Source: Enoplolaimus lenunculus | Lineage: Eukaryota; Nematoda; Enoplea; Enoplida; Thoracostomopsidae | DNA length: 64,000 nt | Direction of reading: 5' to 3' | Assembly: GCA_030248215.1 (NCBI GenBank) | Contig: JASANG010001089.1 | Span: 80,067-144,066, forward strand | Shown: positions 25,730 through 37,570 of the stretch, in pieces | How positions within the stretch are numbered: the first letter of the stretch is position 1 | Layout: each line of letters opens with the position of its first letter | The notes under the pieces: model-generated | What the model saw: only the letters and a program-made list of their open reading frames with translations | What the model was told of the DNA's origin: nothing | The model's database searches: none | Made by a program: the position numbers and the translations under genes

Positions 25730-27556
25730 TGGATCGGGAGTGGGCAGCGTTTTAGAGGCGAAAGTCTTGCTTTTTGTGAACACATCAACGCAAGATTTTG
25801 CAGTCAATCTGGTTGGTGCCCGAATGTAAGCGCAGTGCTATTCAAGCAAAAAAATTCCGTCCAGAGTGTTACAGCAAACATCAGCTCAAACGGAAAGCGC
25901 GTATACTATGATTCAATAACTATCAATGAAAAACACCGTAATGGGATTAGAAATACTTTTTTAATCAGCCAAACTAATTTCAGTCATCAGGCTAAAAATT
26001 GACCGTATTTATATTCGGATTTCAAGTTTTTTTGTTAATTGCGCTGACCTTTATTAAAATTTAGCTTTGTTCGGTAATTGTGTTCACTGTCATCGATTAG
26101 CTGCAAGCTGTATATCAATAATACAACAATATAATTTCTAAAATTAGTTTTTGGCATTACTTTGTGTTGGTTGGCAGTGGGCAGCGTTTCAGAAACGAAA
26201 GTGGCGTTTCGTCCTCATTGTGAAAACACATCAAGCTAATATTTAACAGTCGATCTGGCGGGTGACCGAGCGTAAGCGCAGTGCTATTCAAGCAGGAAAA
26301 ACGGACCTGGGTTCCTGGGTATGTTACAAGATATATCAAGTCAATCGGGAAGCGCGTATACTATGATGCAATATCTATCAATGAACAACACCGAAACTGA
26401 ATTAGAAACACTTTTTAACCAGTCAAACTTATCTCCGCGATCAGGTGAAAAACGATGTTTTGTTATTGCATTGCAGATTCGTATTTCAAGACTTTTTGTT
26501 AATTGCGCCCGCCTGTATTAAAATGTAACCTTGTTAGGTAATTTTGTTCATAGCAATCGATTAGCCACAAGCTGTAAAGCAATAATACAACAACTATCTA
26601 ATTTCTGAGGTCATTTTTTCGCATTACTTTGTCTGGATCGGGAGTGGGCAGCGTTTTAGAGACGAAAGTGGCGTTTCTTGCTTTTTGTGAACGCATCAAC
26701 GTAAGATTTTGCAGTCAATCTGGTTGGTGCCCGAGTGTAAGCGCAGTGCTATTCACGCAACAAAATGCCGTCCTGATTGTTACACCAAACATCAGCTCAA
26801 ACGGAAAGCGCGTATACTATGATTCAGTAACTATCAATGAAAAACACCGTAACGGGATTTGAAATACTTTTTTAATCAGTCAAACTAATTTCAGTCATCA
26901 GGCTAAAAATCGACCGTATTATTTTATATTCAGATTTTAAGATTTTTTGTTAATTGCGTTGACCTTTATTAAAATTTAGCTTTGTTCGGTAATTGTGTTC
27001 ACTGTCATCGATTAGCTGCAAGCTGTAAATCAATAATACAACAATATAATTTCTAAAATTAGTTTTTGGCATTACTTTGTGTGGGTTGGCAGTGGGCAGC
27101 GTTTCAGAAACGAAAGTGGCGTTTCGTCCTCGTTGTGAAAACACATCAACCTAATATGTAACAGTCGATCTGGCGGGTGACCGAGCGTAAGCGCAGTGCT
27201 ACTCAAGCAGGGAAAACGCACCTGGGTTCCTGGGTATGTTACAAGATATATCAAATCAATATCGGGAAGCGCGTATACTATGATGCAATGTCTATCAATG
27301 AACAACACCGAAACTGAATTAGAAATACTTTTTATCCAGTCAAACTTATCTCCACGATCAGGTGAAAAAACGATGTTTTGTTTATTGCATTGCAGATTCG
27401 TATTTCCAGACTTTTTGTTAATTGCGCCCGCCTGTATTAAAATGTAACCTTATTAGGTAATTTTGTTCATAGCAATCGATTAGGCGCAAGCTGTAAAGCA
27501 ATAATAAATACAACTACTATCTAATTTCTGAGGCCATTTTTTCATATTACTTTGTC

Positions 27557-28450
27557 TGGATCGGGAGTGGGCAGCGTTTTAGGGGTGAAAGTCTTGCTTT
27601 TTGTGGACACATCAGCGCAAGATTTTGCAGTCAATCTGGTTGGTACCCGAGCGTAAGCGCAGTGCTATTCAAGCAACAAAATGGCGTCATGGGTGTTACA
27701 CCAAAGATCAGCTCAAACGGAAAGCACGTATACTATGATTCAATAACTATCAATGAAAACACCGTAACGGGATTAGAAATACTTTTTTAATCAGTCAAAC
27801 TGATTTCAGTCAGGCTAAAAATCGACCGTGTTTTTTAAATTCGGATTTTAAGATTTTTTTTTAGTTGCGCTGACCTTTATTAAAATTTAGCTTTGTTCGG
27901 TAATTGTGTTCACTGTCATCGATTAGGTGCAAGCTGTAAATTATGTGGGTTTGGCCGTGGGCAGCGTTTCAGAAACGAAAGTGGCGTTTCGTCCTCATTG
28001 TGAAAACACATCAACCTAATATTTAACAGTCGATCTGGCGGGTGACCGAGCCTAAGCGCAGTGCTACTCAAGCAGAAAAAACGGACCTGGGTTCCTGGGT
28101 ATGTTACAAGTTATATCAATTCAATCGGGAAGCGTGTATACTATGATGCAATATCTGTCAGTGAACAACACCGCAACTGAATCAGAAAAAACACATCAAC
28201 GTAAGATTTTGCAGTCAATCTGGTTGGTGCCTGAGTGTAAGCGCAGTGCTATTCAAGCAACAAAATGCCGTTCTACGTGTTACACCATACATCGGCTCAA
28301 ATGGAAAGCACGTATACTATGATCCAATAACTATCAATGAAAACACCGTAACTGACTGAAAAATACTTTTTAACCAGTCAAACTGATTTCAAGTCAAAAG
28401 GCTAAAAATTGATCGTGTTATTTCAAATTCGGATTTTAAGATTTTTGTTG
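27557..28450 (+). repeat. Degenerating right edge of the satellite array
   Basis: The last units lose the regular form. The A unit at 27557 carries many substitutions. The A-to-B junction near 27938 lacks the usual spacer of about 50-55 bp. The B unit from 27950 is cut near 28187 and joined straight to the middle of an A unit (ACACATCAACGTAAG). Beyond 28450 only scattered landmarks remain. Confidence 0.75.
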
Positions 28451-30113
28451 TTAACTGCACGGACCTGTATTAAAATTTAGCTTTGTTCGGTAATTTTGTT
28501 CGTAGCAATCGATTAGCCGGAAGCTGTAAAGCAATAATACAACAACAATTCTGCAGTACTTTGGATTGGGAGTGGGTAGCGATTCAGAAACGAGTGATTT
28601 TCTATCCTCGTTGTAAGAGCATTCTGGTATTTTTTGTGAAGCCGTAAGCTTTAAAAAATGCAATGACCATAAGAATTTTTGTTAACTGTTATTGGCCTAT
28701 TTAAATGTGTGACGGCCTATTAAATATTAGTAGAAATTAAACATTTAGACTTGATAGGTAGCCTTGCTCATAGCAGTTTGCTAGAAGCAGTTCGTATTAG
28801 TGCTACTCGAGCAACAAAACGCCGTCCTGCACGTGTTACACTGTATGTCAGCTCAAACGGGAACCGCGTATTCTATGTCGATTAGCAACAGTTCATACTG
28901 TTTCCAGATATTTTTTCGTTAGCCGCATGCTTTAAAAGACTTATCTGCTGATTAGTTTCCATAACCACTCTGCGTAAGTTTGTGCCTATAGAGCAATAGT
29001 AATTCGAACTTTCGGAGTTTAATTATATGAAATATGTACTTTGCGGGTGGGTTGTGTTAGGGACAGTTTTTCAGAAATGGCACATACACTAGCGTGACAT
29101 CCTAACTGCGAGAACACTCCAATCGTATGCTTAACACTTGATGTTCTGGTCACTCTCGTAAACACAATCATAGTTGTGCAGCGTAGATCCAACATACGAT
29201 ATGTTGTGCACCATAATATCACCTCAGACTGATTCATGCTACGTAAACTACCATCAAGTTACGCAGCATATATCGATTTAACGGTAAAACTTGTCTGAGA
29301 TCGTATTATTCAACAGATTTGAGCAGTGTTTTTCTGCCCGTTTTGTGTAATGTAATTTTATTGATTCGAGCTTTTGTGTACTGTTTACAGTTAGTAGTTT
29401 ATTTACAAATATTGGCTAAAACTATGTATATATTTCATTTCGTGTGTTTAGTTATGGTTGTGTTCCTTGGTGGGGTGTCGGATATGAGTTTCAGGAAGAC
29501 ACTACACCCACCAATTATCGTCTGCGTAAACCTGTGGTAATTGTTTCCAGTACGATAGGTTGATGTGAAGAAAGAAAGTGAAACAGTGTTCAGCAATCAT
29601 TCAATGTCACGAATGTATTAACGGCAGTCAGAACATTATAGTAGTGACTTAGTGTGCTAATACATCACCTAGGGTACTTTTGGTGGCTTGCATTGTTTAC
29701 GTTAACTCTATCTGTAGTACAAGTTTTCGACATTCTTGTCAGCTTATTTTGGCAAAACGTATTCCTCTGAAGCGCTACGGCCAAAGCCCAAGCCTAAGCC
29801 TTAAAGGATTTAGTTTTATAGACAGTCCGTTTCGTTTTGTGCCATTGGGTCGGGCTGGGGTGTTTTCAGAATCACTGGAACGCCACGCACGGCATGAGAA
29901 CAGCTCAAAAATATGTGACACGTTGTGCTAAGCCGTGCTGATGCAGCTTCTTGTCATAATTGCTGTAACGGACAGTCACGCAGTGCTATACTATCACAAG
30001 ATACGGTTGCATATCGAAAGAAAGCAGAGGTTATTTGGTGCCTATCTTTGTCCAAAAAATGGCTAATCTGCTGAACTTCGAGAGTCAAATAATATCTGTA
30101 TGTACTTGATTTC
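28451..30113 (+). repeat. Right flank: decayed monomer relatives
   Basis: Monomer landmarks reappear in worn form. A head motif is seen near 28565 (GGGAGTGGGTAGCGATTCAG). A middle motif lies near 28800-28880 (CTCGAGCAACAAAACGCCGTC, then CAGCTCAAACGGGAACCGCG). Further head-like motifs are near 29046, 29480 and 29850, each a G-rich stretch followed by TTTCAGRAA. An AAGCCTAAGCC scrap sits near 29790-29805. No gene was recognised; frames such as 29319-29540 lack any family signature. Confidence 0.55.
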
Positions 30114-30400
30114 GGTCCTCACATTCTCAATTGTGTGTATCACTTATGAGCCAATCGAGGACTTTAAAATTTGTGACGTGTTTTTCATTTGATCTGCCCA
30201 TAATTGTGAGCGCAACTTGAGATTCGCAGCTCGTGGACTTTATGTTTTATTTTCCGGTTCCGGTTTCGGTATTTTTTAACTTTCCGGTTCCGGTATTTTA
30301 TAATTCCGGTTTTTTAACTTTCCGGTTCCGGTATCTTATAATTCCGGTTGCACCCTGATAAATAGATAAGATAGGTGGTACACACGTTTGAGAATACGAT
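30114..30400. mobile_element. Fold-back element (TATTCTCAA ends), interrupted by a hAT fragment
   Basis: The left end (CACATTCTCAATTGTGTGTA) and the right end (GATAGGTGGTACACACG, then TTTGAGAATACG) are inverted relatives. They match the ends of the copies at 50243-50872 and 55665-55890. Between them lies a CCGG-rich hAT-like piece (30250-30357). It is an old, diverged copy and no clean target duplication was found. Confidence 0.6.
30250..30357. mobile_element. hAT-like fragment (CCGGTTGCACCCTG end)
   Basis: A run of TTTCCGGTTCCGGTAT-type motifs, including a duplicated block of about 48 bp, ends in CCGGTTGCACCCTG. That is the same terminus as the complete element at 2850-3164. The opposite terminus is missing, so this is a one-ended fragment inserted in a fold-back element. 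Confidence 0.65.
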
Positions 30401-31550
30401 TACTGAATTAATTTTGAAAGGTGCAACGCTTAAAGCTTTTATTAATAAGCTCACAAGTAATTTGCTTGCTGTCATAAGGAGTAGATACCGCGTAAATGCT
30501 TCGTTTACAGTTTAATTTTTGCATATTTATTTATTATTACATCCTTGTTCAACGGAAAGCTTTTAATATTTTCATTCTCGCTGTTGTTTTTTTGTTATTG
30601 TCGGCTTGGTAACCATTTACATTTTTCAAAACCTTTTAGGCATATTATAACATTGAACGTGACAATATATGTACTGTTCGTTTCTATGATTATTATTTAT
30701 TGGCTGTATTGTTCTCCGCGTTTATTTGTATTGCGACAAAAACCAGTTTGCTTTCTGCAGTATGACAGCAAACAATAAGATTTTAAAGAATACGTTGTGT
30801 AAAACGGCCGTGGTTACTCTTGAAGATACAAGAAGCAAAAAAACACGTTTGATACAATTACACATACAGTGGTAGCATTTTTGTTTTGTTAGACACTAAA
30901 ACTGTGTTTGCCGTTAAAGCGTCTTATTGCAAGCTTACTTACATATATTGGAAGTTTCATTAATGGTTTGGTTTATACTTTTTGTTTTATACTACTAAGC
31001 AAAGCACTATTTTTATCATATATTCCAGCTTTGTCTTTACAGATAAAGATGTTTATATTACTGGCAAAATTGGATGGAAATGTTTCGTCGACTTTGACAA
31101 CACTAATATGGTTCACATGCTTATGGGTGTTAGCGTGAAAGCATGTTTCCGTTGAAACCTTTGGCGTTTTTAGCAATGCACGTTTTGTTCAACTTAATAA
31201 CTAAACCAATCATATTTATCCTGATACCGTGCGCAATCGTGATATATTTCATTGTAGTTTGTTTTGTTTGGTTTTGTATAGTGTTACACACAGTCACTAT
31301 GGTTTAACTTCAACAAATATGGCTGCAAAGGTGGTCTGAAAAATAGACGGGAAACTAAATTGATAGCATTTGTATTATGTTATATAAATTACACTGTGGG
31401 TTATATTTCATATTTTATTATTAGAAGTGAAAAAATGTTAGAGAATGAACAGGGTGCAAAGCGCAGCTGGATTATGCCGGAATCGGATTTTTCGTTAGGT
31501 GATCTGTATCCACCGCTTGCTGCAGTATCTTACGGTTTCCAAAGTTTGTA
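30401..31550. other. AT-rich intergenic stretch, nothing recognised
   Basis: Only short hydrophobic or AT-driven frames occur (for example 30545-30778 and 30908-31138). Their Phe/Leu/Ile-rich translations are typical of AT-rich noncoding DNA. No RNA gene and no element end was found. Confidence 0.45.
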
Positions 31551-31721
31551 GGCTGATGTAAATATCAGAGGCGGAACGATTTTTTGCGGGACTACAATAG
31601 AGTAAGCTAAAGCTTTTGGCGATTTTTGCTTGGCTAAGGTATATGACTATTCTTACTCTTGGCTAAGGCATAGGAATATGCTTGTTCTCCTGTTATGGCT
31701 CTGTTCTATACATTATTGGCC
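31551..31721. mobile_element. GGCCCATG-family non-autonomous element
   Basis: This 171-bp copy starts GGCTGATGTAAATATCAG, carries the internal block GCGGAACGATTTTTTGCGGG and worn GGCTAAGG motifs, and ends CTGTTCTATACATTATTGGCC. Its flanks are AGTTTGTA (31543-31550) and AGTTAGTA (31722-31729), matching at seven of eight bases, so an 8-bp target duplication is supported. Confidence 0.7.
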
Positions 31722-33512
31722 AGTTAGTATATAGTTGCTATGATGTCTTTACGGGTTGTCAAATGGTTTTCGCTCAAAATATTTATTTTTGTTTTATGAT
31801 ACTGCGCCTGAGAATGGTGATAAACTAATTGCTGATGGGATTTTCCTACGCATGCACGGCATATGAAGTAACATTGTTATTTAACACACTCCGGATGACC
31901 TTGTCAATCACTGATACCGTATTCGAGTGAAGTTGTACCTCGCTGCGTTAGTTTTTGCACAAAATCTTTAATTTGTTTATAATTTGTATTGTACGGTAAC
32001 CCAACTCTTTTCAGCGAAAAAAATAACATTTCCGTTCTCTAAGGCCTTATAGTATTTTGCGTCAGGAAAATAAAATTTTTTTAGATTGCATTTGTGAATT
32101 CACCCGATTTATTACCTAGTATTAATTACTATTCCATTTTTGGGTAACTTCTTGTGATAAACATAAACAACGGATTTTTTGAGGCACTTTTTCAACCTGT
32201 TGCTTGAGACACATTGCATTCTGCTGGTTTTAGTTCAGTCTCAAATTCCATGACACTATTTTTATATGATTAGTACGCACAGTTTTGAATATTAGGAGTG
32301 ATTATTTTATCGTCGCGGACTTACTTGGTCAACGAAGAAGGGTATGCTGTTAACATTTTGAAATTTATCTTTGGTCACATAGTTCTTACGACTGTTATTT
32401 TACTCGGGGCAAAGAATCAACATCCTATTCTATGTATGCGCTGCAGTGTGCGTGCTTAGGTTAAAGAGTTTTGGGGCGGATTTGGGTTCGACAAAGTTAG
32501 GATTGGCAAGCTGGAAACTGTGTAAATGCTAAGCAACACCGCAGTAACTGAAAACAGTATAGAGGTGGCGTCTTTTGTAACAAGAAGGTTCGCAATAGGC
32601 TTTGCTCCGCGTAAAGCGCAACCCGCAGGCAAACGGGAACGGTGGATAAATTTGGACGGAATAAGATGTGGCTGCAGATGCTCGCAATGCTAACGTTTGT
32701 CTCCAACTGCTGGCGAAATTGGTGCAAGGATCGTGATTGTTGGTGAGTTTTTGTTGTATATATAGTATGTTTTCTTTGCTTGTCTGATTAGTGATTTTTG
32801 TTTGTACGTTTTAAAGGACTTTTGCAACGTTTCTTCCTACGAATTTTTAAGCTTGGTTTCAAAATATGTTTCGTTGTGTTCTATTGTAGCTTCTGGCCAG
32901 TCATTTTGGCTATTTTCGAATGCAAGGATGCAAACTGCAAACTGAATTTGTTATAAAATCATAAAAGTAATGTAAAATTGTAACGACAACCTAAAACAAT
33001 ACTGTGCGAGTAAGCATAAGTTCGTACCAATTTCACGAAACGTTAAAAATGTTTTGTTGATTTTCAGTAACTTCCAGCTATTGTATATTTCATTAATATA
33101 TTATGCAAAACAACATTGTTTATAAGCAAAAAACTATGCATGCAATTTTTGTAGGTTCCCATTATCAAATTCGTCATGGTGAAAAATTGTAACACCAGTT
33201 CTATCATATCTCGGTTAGACTGATGTAATAGAATGCTATTCTGAGCAGTTGTAGCCTTAAATTTTTGCAAGCAAACGGGATGAGTATACCCATATATTTG
33301 AAATAGTTTTCAAGATATAATATGTTTACAGTTATGTTTTAGGATGCTGTCAGTTGGTACGTAGTCATTCGAGATTTTAAATCGAATGGTGCGAGCAACA
33401 AGGCTAATATGGTACAACAGTTATACATGGATTTCTGCTGACAAAAGTTCATGTGTGTAAGTATGAAAAACTATACCATTTGTAAAAGATTATATTTGTG
33501 TCATTGTATTTT
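31722..33512. other. AT-rich intergenic stretch, nothing recognised
   Basis: No coding, RNA or element signature was found. A G-rich stretch near 32470-32510 faintly recalls the satellite head motif but is too short to call. Confidence 0.4.
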
Positions 33513-33569
33513 GTTCTATTATTATTTTTATTATTACTATTATTATTATTAATATTATTATTTTTATTG
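33513..33569. repeat. Imperfect (TTA)n microsatellite
   Basis: About 57 bp of TTA/ATT triplets, interrupted by single T insertions and one C. It is simple sequence with no further context. Confidence 0.85.
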
Positions 33570-33879
33570 GCGAATTGGTTTTTTTTGTGACCCCCGTACA
33601 GTTTGTTGTTTTACATATTGTTTGAATGTGGTGGAAAAAGCAGCTTTCGTTTGAAAATGTGGAACCAAACCAGGGACCGTTGAGAAATGAAATGAGCATC
33701 AAGTAGACCAGAGGCAGGTTGAAACCGATAGTAAAAAGGAACGGAAATGGATAGTGAACAAAATAATGGAAACGTAAAACGGATATTGAAGTATAAAAGT
33801 TTCAAAGATGATTAATTTTACTGCTAACAATATTAATGCGTGCAAAATATTTGCCAGTCTTTCCTAAATTTTAATGAAA

Positions 33880-34096
33880 AACGGCGAACGTACCGAAATT
33901 TTCAATATTTTGGCTGAATTTCGTAATTTCTATGTCGTTTCAAACAATTGCAGCATATCAAAAATTGCGAGATACATATATGTATCGACGTTGTTTATTG
34001 GCTAGTTATGAGCGTTAAAGAAACCGAACTTACAGTATTTCTATAACGGAAAAGGGCACCGATTTTTACCGGAAACGGATATCTGGTTACATCCTG
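33880..34096. mobile_element. Old hAT-like repeat, copy 1 of a pair
   Basis: The right part reads ATAACGGAAAAGGGCACCG, then TTTTTACCGGAAACGGATAT, and ends GGTTACATCCTG. The same order of motifs occurs at 40085-40281, with further shared blocks upstream (ATTGCGAGATACATATA, TAACTAATTATGA-like). The CACCCTG-type end relates it to the CAGGGTG hAT-like elements. The left end was not found. Confidence 0.5.
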
Positions 34097-36755
34097 TCAG
34101 CAAGTCTATACGTTAATCTCAAAGCACATTCGAATCTTTGCCGCATGGCTGATATTCAGCTGGCTTAGTTTGCGAATGGAACAAGAATTTGTAGTTTTAA
34201 TGTAGACATGCTCGTTTTCAGAGACTAAGTAACGGACCAACTGTGTCCAAACACTTCGAGGTCTCTTTCAATGGATATCTCTCTATCTATGTTGCTACTG
34301 TGCTAATCGAATTCGAAATTTAAGTTTTAAGTTTCAGTGGTTACGTTTCAAGTATTAAGGTTTTTTGGATCGGTATTGTATGCGTTTAGTGTTGTTATTT
34401 AGATTTTGAAAACCATATAACTGACTCTAGTGGAAATGCAAATGTCATGGAGTGCTTGATGACATGTTTAGCGTGATAGCGCGTAATGTAAGTAATATCG
34501 TCGCAAATTGTTTGCATAATATTTTGTAACTTTGCAGTCCAGTGATATATACATTCGCGAACAATCGTACTACATACTGAGATGCTGTTGTTGCTCATTC
34601 GTAACTGGTGTATTAACGAAAATAGTTGCGATTCGGGATATTTTGTAACATTGTATTTACTTTTGTAAAAATTTTCCTAAAGCTATTTTTAAAAAATTTT
34701 GAAGTAAAATTTAAAATGAAAATTTTTTATCATTTTTGAAAAACCATCTCAAGTGATATACGTTGTGCAAGGGTTTTAAAGCTCAAGCTCTACCTACATC
34801 ATAGCATTGTTTTTGAATATTGTCTATTTTGTACGGTTTGTAAGGAATGATGATAATTTAAGCTACCGGAATCATCTGTAAAATGGCTCGTTTGTTACGT
34901 TCTGTCTGTGCATTTCATTTTTGTGTTCTTACTGTTGGTATTTCAGAATATCACGAAACAAAACCAGAACTTAATGGACAGCTGTTTCATCGTTTGACTA
35001 GTGTTGACAATTGAAATTTACTACATTACAAGTATGCATGAAACAACAGCGAAGCTTAGCTTAATTTGTTAATTATCTCATTTGATGACGAAAATGATTA
35101 ACTGCAAACTATATTGTCATCTGAGTGTATTGAATGTGTTACCGTTGCGTCAATTAGGTATGTATGTAGTATATATGTACCTTACACATTTTAGCATTTC
35201 CAAGCTTTAATTAGGTTTTTACTTCAACAGGACATCTTTATTATTTTTAAAAATACTTATTCAGGTCAAAATGGTAAACTATTATTTTTAAAGCCTATCG
35301 CTGAAAAGTGCTGAACTTTTGTAACACGTTTTGTTTACTTCCCTTCCGCCTCCCCACAAAAATGGTCTACCCATATGGATATTTAGTATTATTTATTATT
35401 TATGTCAGATATTTATACAGAAAGTTGTTCAAATTTATAATTGAATTAATAACAACGATAAGGCTTGCGCTTAATCTTTGATTTTGGTTTAAGCTTAGTC
35501 ATTATGAATGTAATAAGTTGTAACGTGGGAATTTTTTCCGTCTGCCCAGTTGACACAAGTGTGGTATGGAGTTAAACATGTGAGTACCAAAATTGGTATT
35601 TTCAATTGCAGATCATTCTTTAAGTAGCGTTTTTTCAGCCGTTAATTGCATTGAGCATCTCGACTGGTTTCAACAATGAAGTTGTGCTTATGAAGTCGGC
35701 TGCGATGCTTGTGAAGTTGGCTACGATTCACTATTTTGCGACTAGCACATGTTTGCTATGCAACTAGTGTTTATTTCCACTGAAAAATTCAATTCAAAGT
35801 AAGCCGAGTGTCGCTCTGTTATGCTGCACGTGGTTCGAAGTGAGTTGATCAGGAGGCTATCGAAATGCAGTATAATGACCGATGGCAAGCACTGAAATGA
35901 CATTCTGGTGGTTCGTACGAAGTAAAACAATCTTGCATTAAAATGTGTTTAATTGGAAAATTATATGTATCGCTGTGTAAACTATTTCCTGTGTTAAGTG
36001 AGTTTTGATCGTCAGTTCAACAATGCCGCTTTGTTCCAACAAAGAATTCTAAAGTAAATTTTTGGGTTATACTGATCACGTTTTACTGTGTAAATTTGCT
36101 CTTGAAAAAGTGAGTTGAAAATTCAAGCTGAGCTTGCCATTTTTGTAATATATACGTATGTTACGCGTATTCTCTCGATTTCGTTGTAATTTTGACAAAA
36201 AAATTATTTTCAAGTGAGTTAATAAATAATGTTTGCCAAGCTATGCGAAAACCAACAAAAAGTAAGCTTTGAAGTCACGCGATTGCTGTTGCTGTAAAAA
36301 GTAAGCTGAGAGTATAACTTGTTCACTAAAGTTCACAGTGGAACGGAAACAAGTAAACTTGAAATTGTTATATTGTAATTTATGGTTTGTTATACAAGTG
36401 TTATTGCATGCATTATGTTGTGTTACTGCTTTCAAAATTTTTCACGTGCGCACTCAGAAACTCTGTAGTTTTTGGTCAACATTGTAAATTCTGGCGCTGT
36501 TCGACTCGTTTATCCTCGTTGTGCTCATTGTAATAAAAGTGAATTTCAAATTGAATTTCATTTTTGGTTAAGGAAAATCGCTGTTTTTACTATGTAAAGT
36601 ATTCAATCGAATAAAAAATGTTACATTGCTTATAATGTTTAGTTTGTGGCACTATTCGTTTAATAAACGATAATTTTCGCTATATGTTACGATGTTTATT
36701 ACTGAGAAATTATTGTTACCAGATATTTGATAGATAAAATCTGCATTAAACTAGC
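34097..36755. other. AT-rich intergenic stretch, nothing firm
   Basis: No gene was recognised. Near 35455-35515 there are worn AAGGCTTG and TTTAAGCTTAG motifs that might be a very old AAGCCT-bearing element. Near 36100-36140 a GTGAGTTGAAAATTCAAGC stretch recalls the GAGTT-rich element at 43262. Neither is strong enough for its own entry. Confidence 0.35.
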
Positions 36756-36905
36756 GGTCAATGGTACTTTTAGGGGCATTACAGTAGATTAAGCGTATTC
36801 CTAAGCATAAGTTTAAGCCTAAGCAAAAAATTGAAATCTAGAATCTAAACACACTCTTTTGTAGACCCACCAGAAACCTTTACGCCCCTTCAAGTAACAT
36901 GGGCC
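36756..36905. mobile_element. GGCCCATG-family element, subtype with GGGGC-type subterminal block
   Basis: This 150-bp copy is flanked by perfect 8-bp target duplications AAACTAGC (36748-36755 and 36906-36913). The left end, GGTCAATGGTACTTTTAGG, is the inverted counterpart of the right end, CCTTCAAGTAACATGGGCC. Inside are ATTCCTAAGCATAAG and TTTAAGCCTAAGC. The ACCCACCAGAAA block near its right end is shared with the fragment ending at 39259. It has no coding capacity. Confidence 0.85.
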
Positions 36906-37570
36906 AAACTAGCTGTAACGTTGAAATCTGAAACGGTACGCGTTCGCTAGCTCTTACGTGACCAAATTTCGACAGCAGAACTCAGTAGCTACTTGTTCAT
37001 TCACGCGAAGGCTCATTGTATGACCGCAAGCGGAGGTTTTCTTATGAAAAACATTGATTCTTTTAGAATCAATTTTTGTAAGCTCGGACGTATTAATGGA
37101 AAGGAGTGCCTAATTGAAAACTTTTGTCTCTGTTGAAAATGCGGTTATAATTATATATTAGCTGTGCGGTTGCAAGTGGTAGTAATAGGCGTTGGCGCCG
37201 TGGTTTTTTTCGATTGTCCGAAAATTTATCATATTTAAAATTTTTGCATAGATCTTTCTACGCCAGCGCTACGCTAAATATTTTTCGGCGGCTGAAAACG
37301 TTCAAACCAGAGCACCACGGCAATCACTCGGCTATCAACGGTGTACAGCCTTCGAACTGAACCACAGTTCGAAAAAAGTAAGATTGAGCTGCATGTGGAT
37401 TTCGTTTTCAACCGAAGTAAGCTTCCTGGATTTTGTAATATACAGTAAAATAGCTTCGCTTTGACTCGGCTCGGGTTGTAAAAATAAAACTTGGCATTAA
37501 GACAATTATATTGAAACCCAAACTTGTATGGCATTTTTTTATATTCGCTGCATTCTGGCTAAGAACTAAC

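Larger units (their letters stand above)
6985..28450 (+). repeat. Large higher-order tandem satellite array (about 48 monomers, A/B dimer about 906 bp)
   Basis: Two alternating monomer types fill this 21.5-kb block. Type A opens with GGATCGGGAGTGGGCAGCG followed by TTTTAGAG; starts were read near 7330, 8678, 9577, 10483, 11357, 12268, 13141, 14048, 14954, 15829, 16695, 17604, 18520, 19434, 20350, 21267, 22184, 23098, 23975, 24852, 25730, 26634 and 27557. Type B opens with GGTTGGCAGTGGGCAGCG followed by TTTCAGAAACG; starts near 8227, 9113, 10019, 10893, 11804, 12678, 13584, 14490, 15364, 16271, 17137, 18052, 18968, 19881, 20799, 21715, 22633, 23507, 24384, 25262, 26169, 27084 and 27950. A is about 442 bp (410 bp in a deleted subtype) and B about 464 bp. 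The types share the first 200 bp closely and also GCGCGTATACTATGAT and CTATCAATGAA; dimers resemble each other far more than A resembles B. Open frames of 60-100 codons recur on both strands in every unit, as expected from homogenised DNA, and are not taken as genes. A structural (centromeric or heterochromatic) role is inferred only from organisation. Confidence 0.95.

Noticed and set aside
6985-28450. Repeated open frames of 60-100 codons on both strands of every satellite unit, seeming to form a large gene family.
   Set aside because: They occur on both strands and in overlapping frames, have no recognisable domain, and are conserved only as far as the DNA repeat itself is homogenised. Several units close the same frame. 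Repeat homogenisation explains them fully.
6985-28450. A CENP-B box in the satellite monomer.
   Set aside because: CGGGA occurs in several places, but no site with the required TTCG at the right distance was found in either monomer type.
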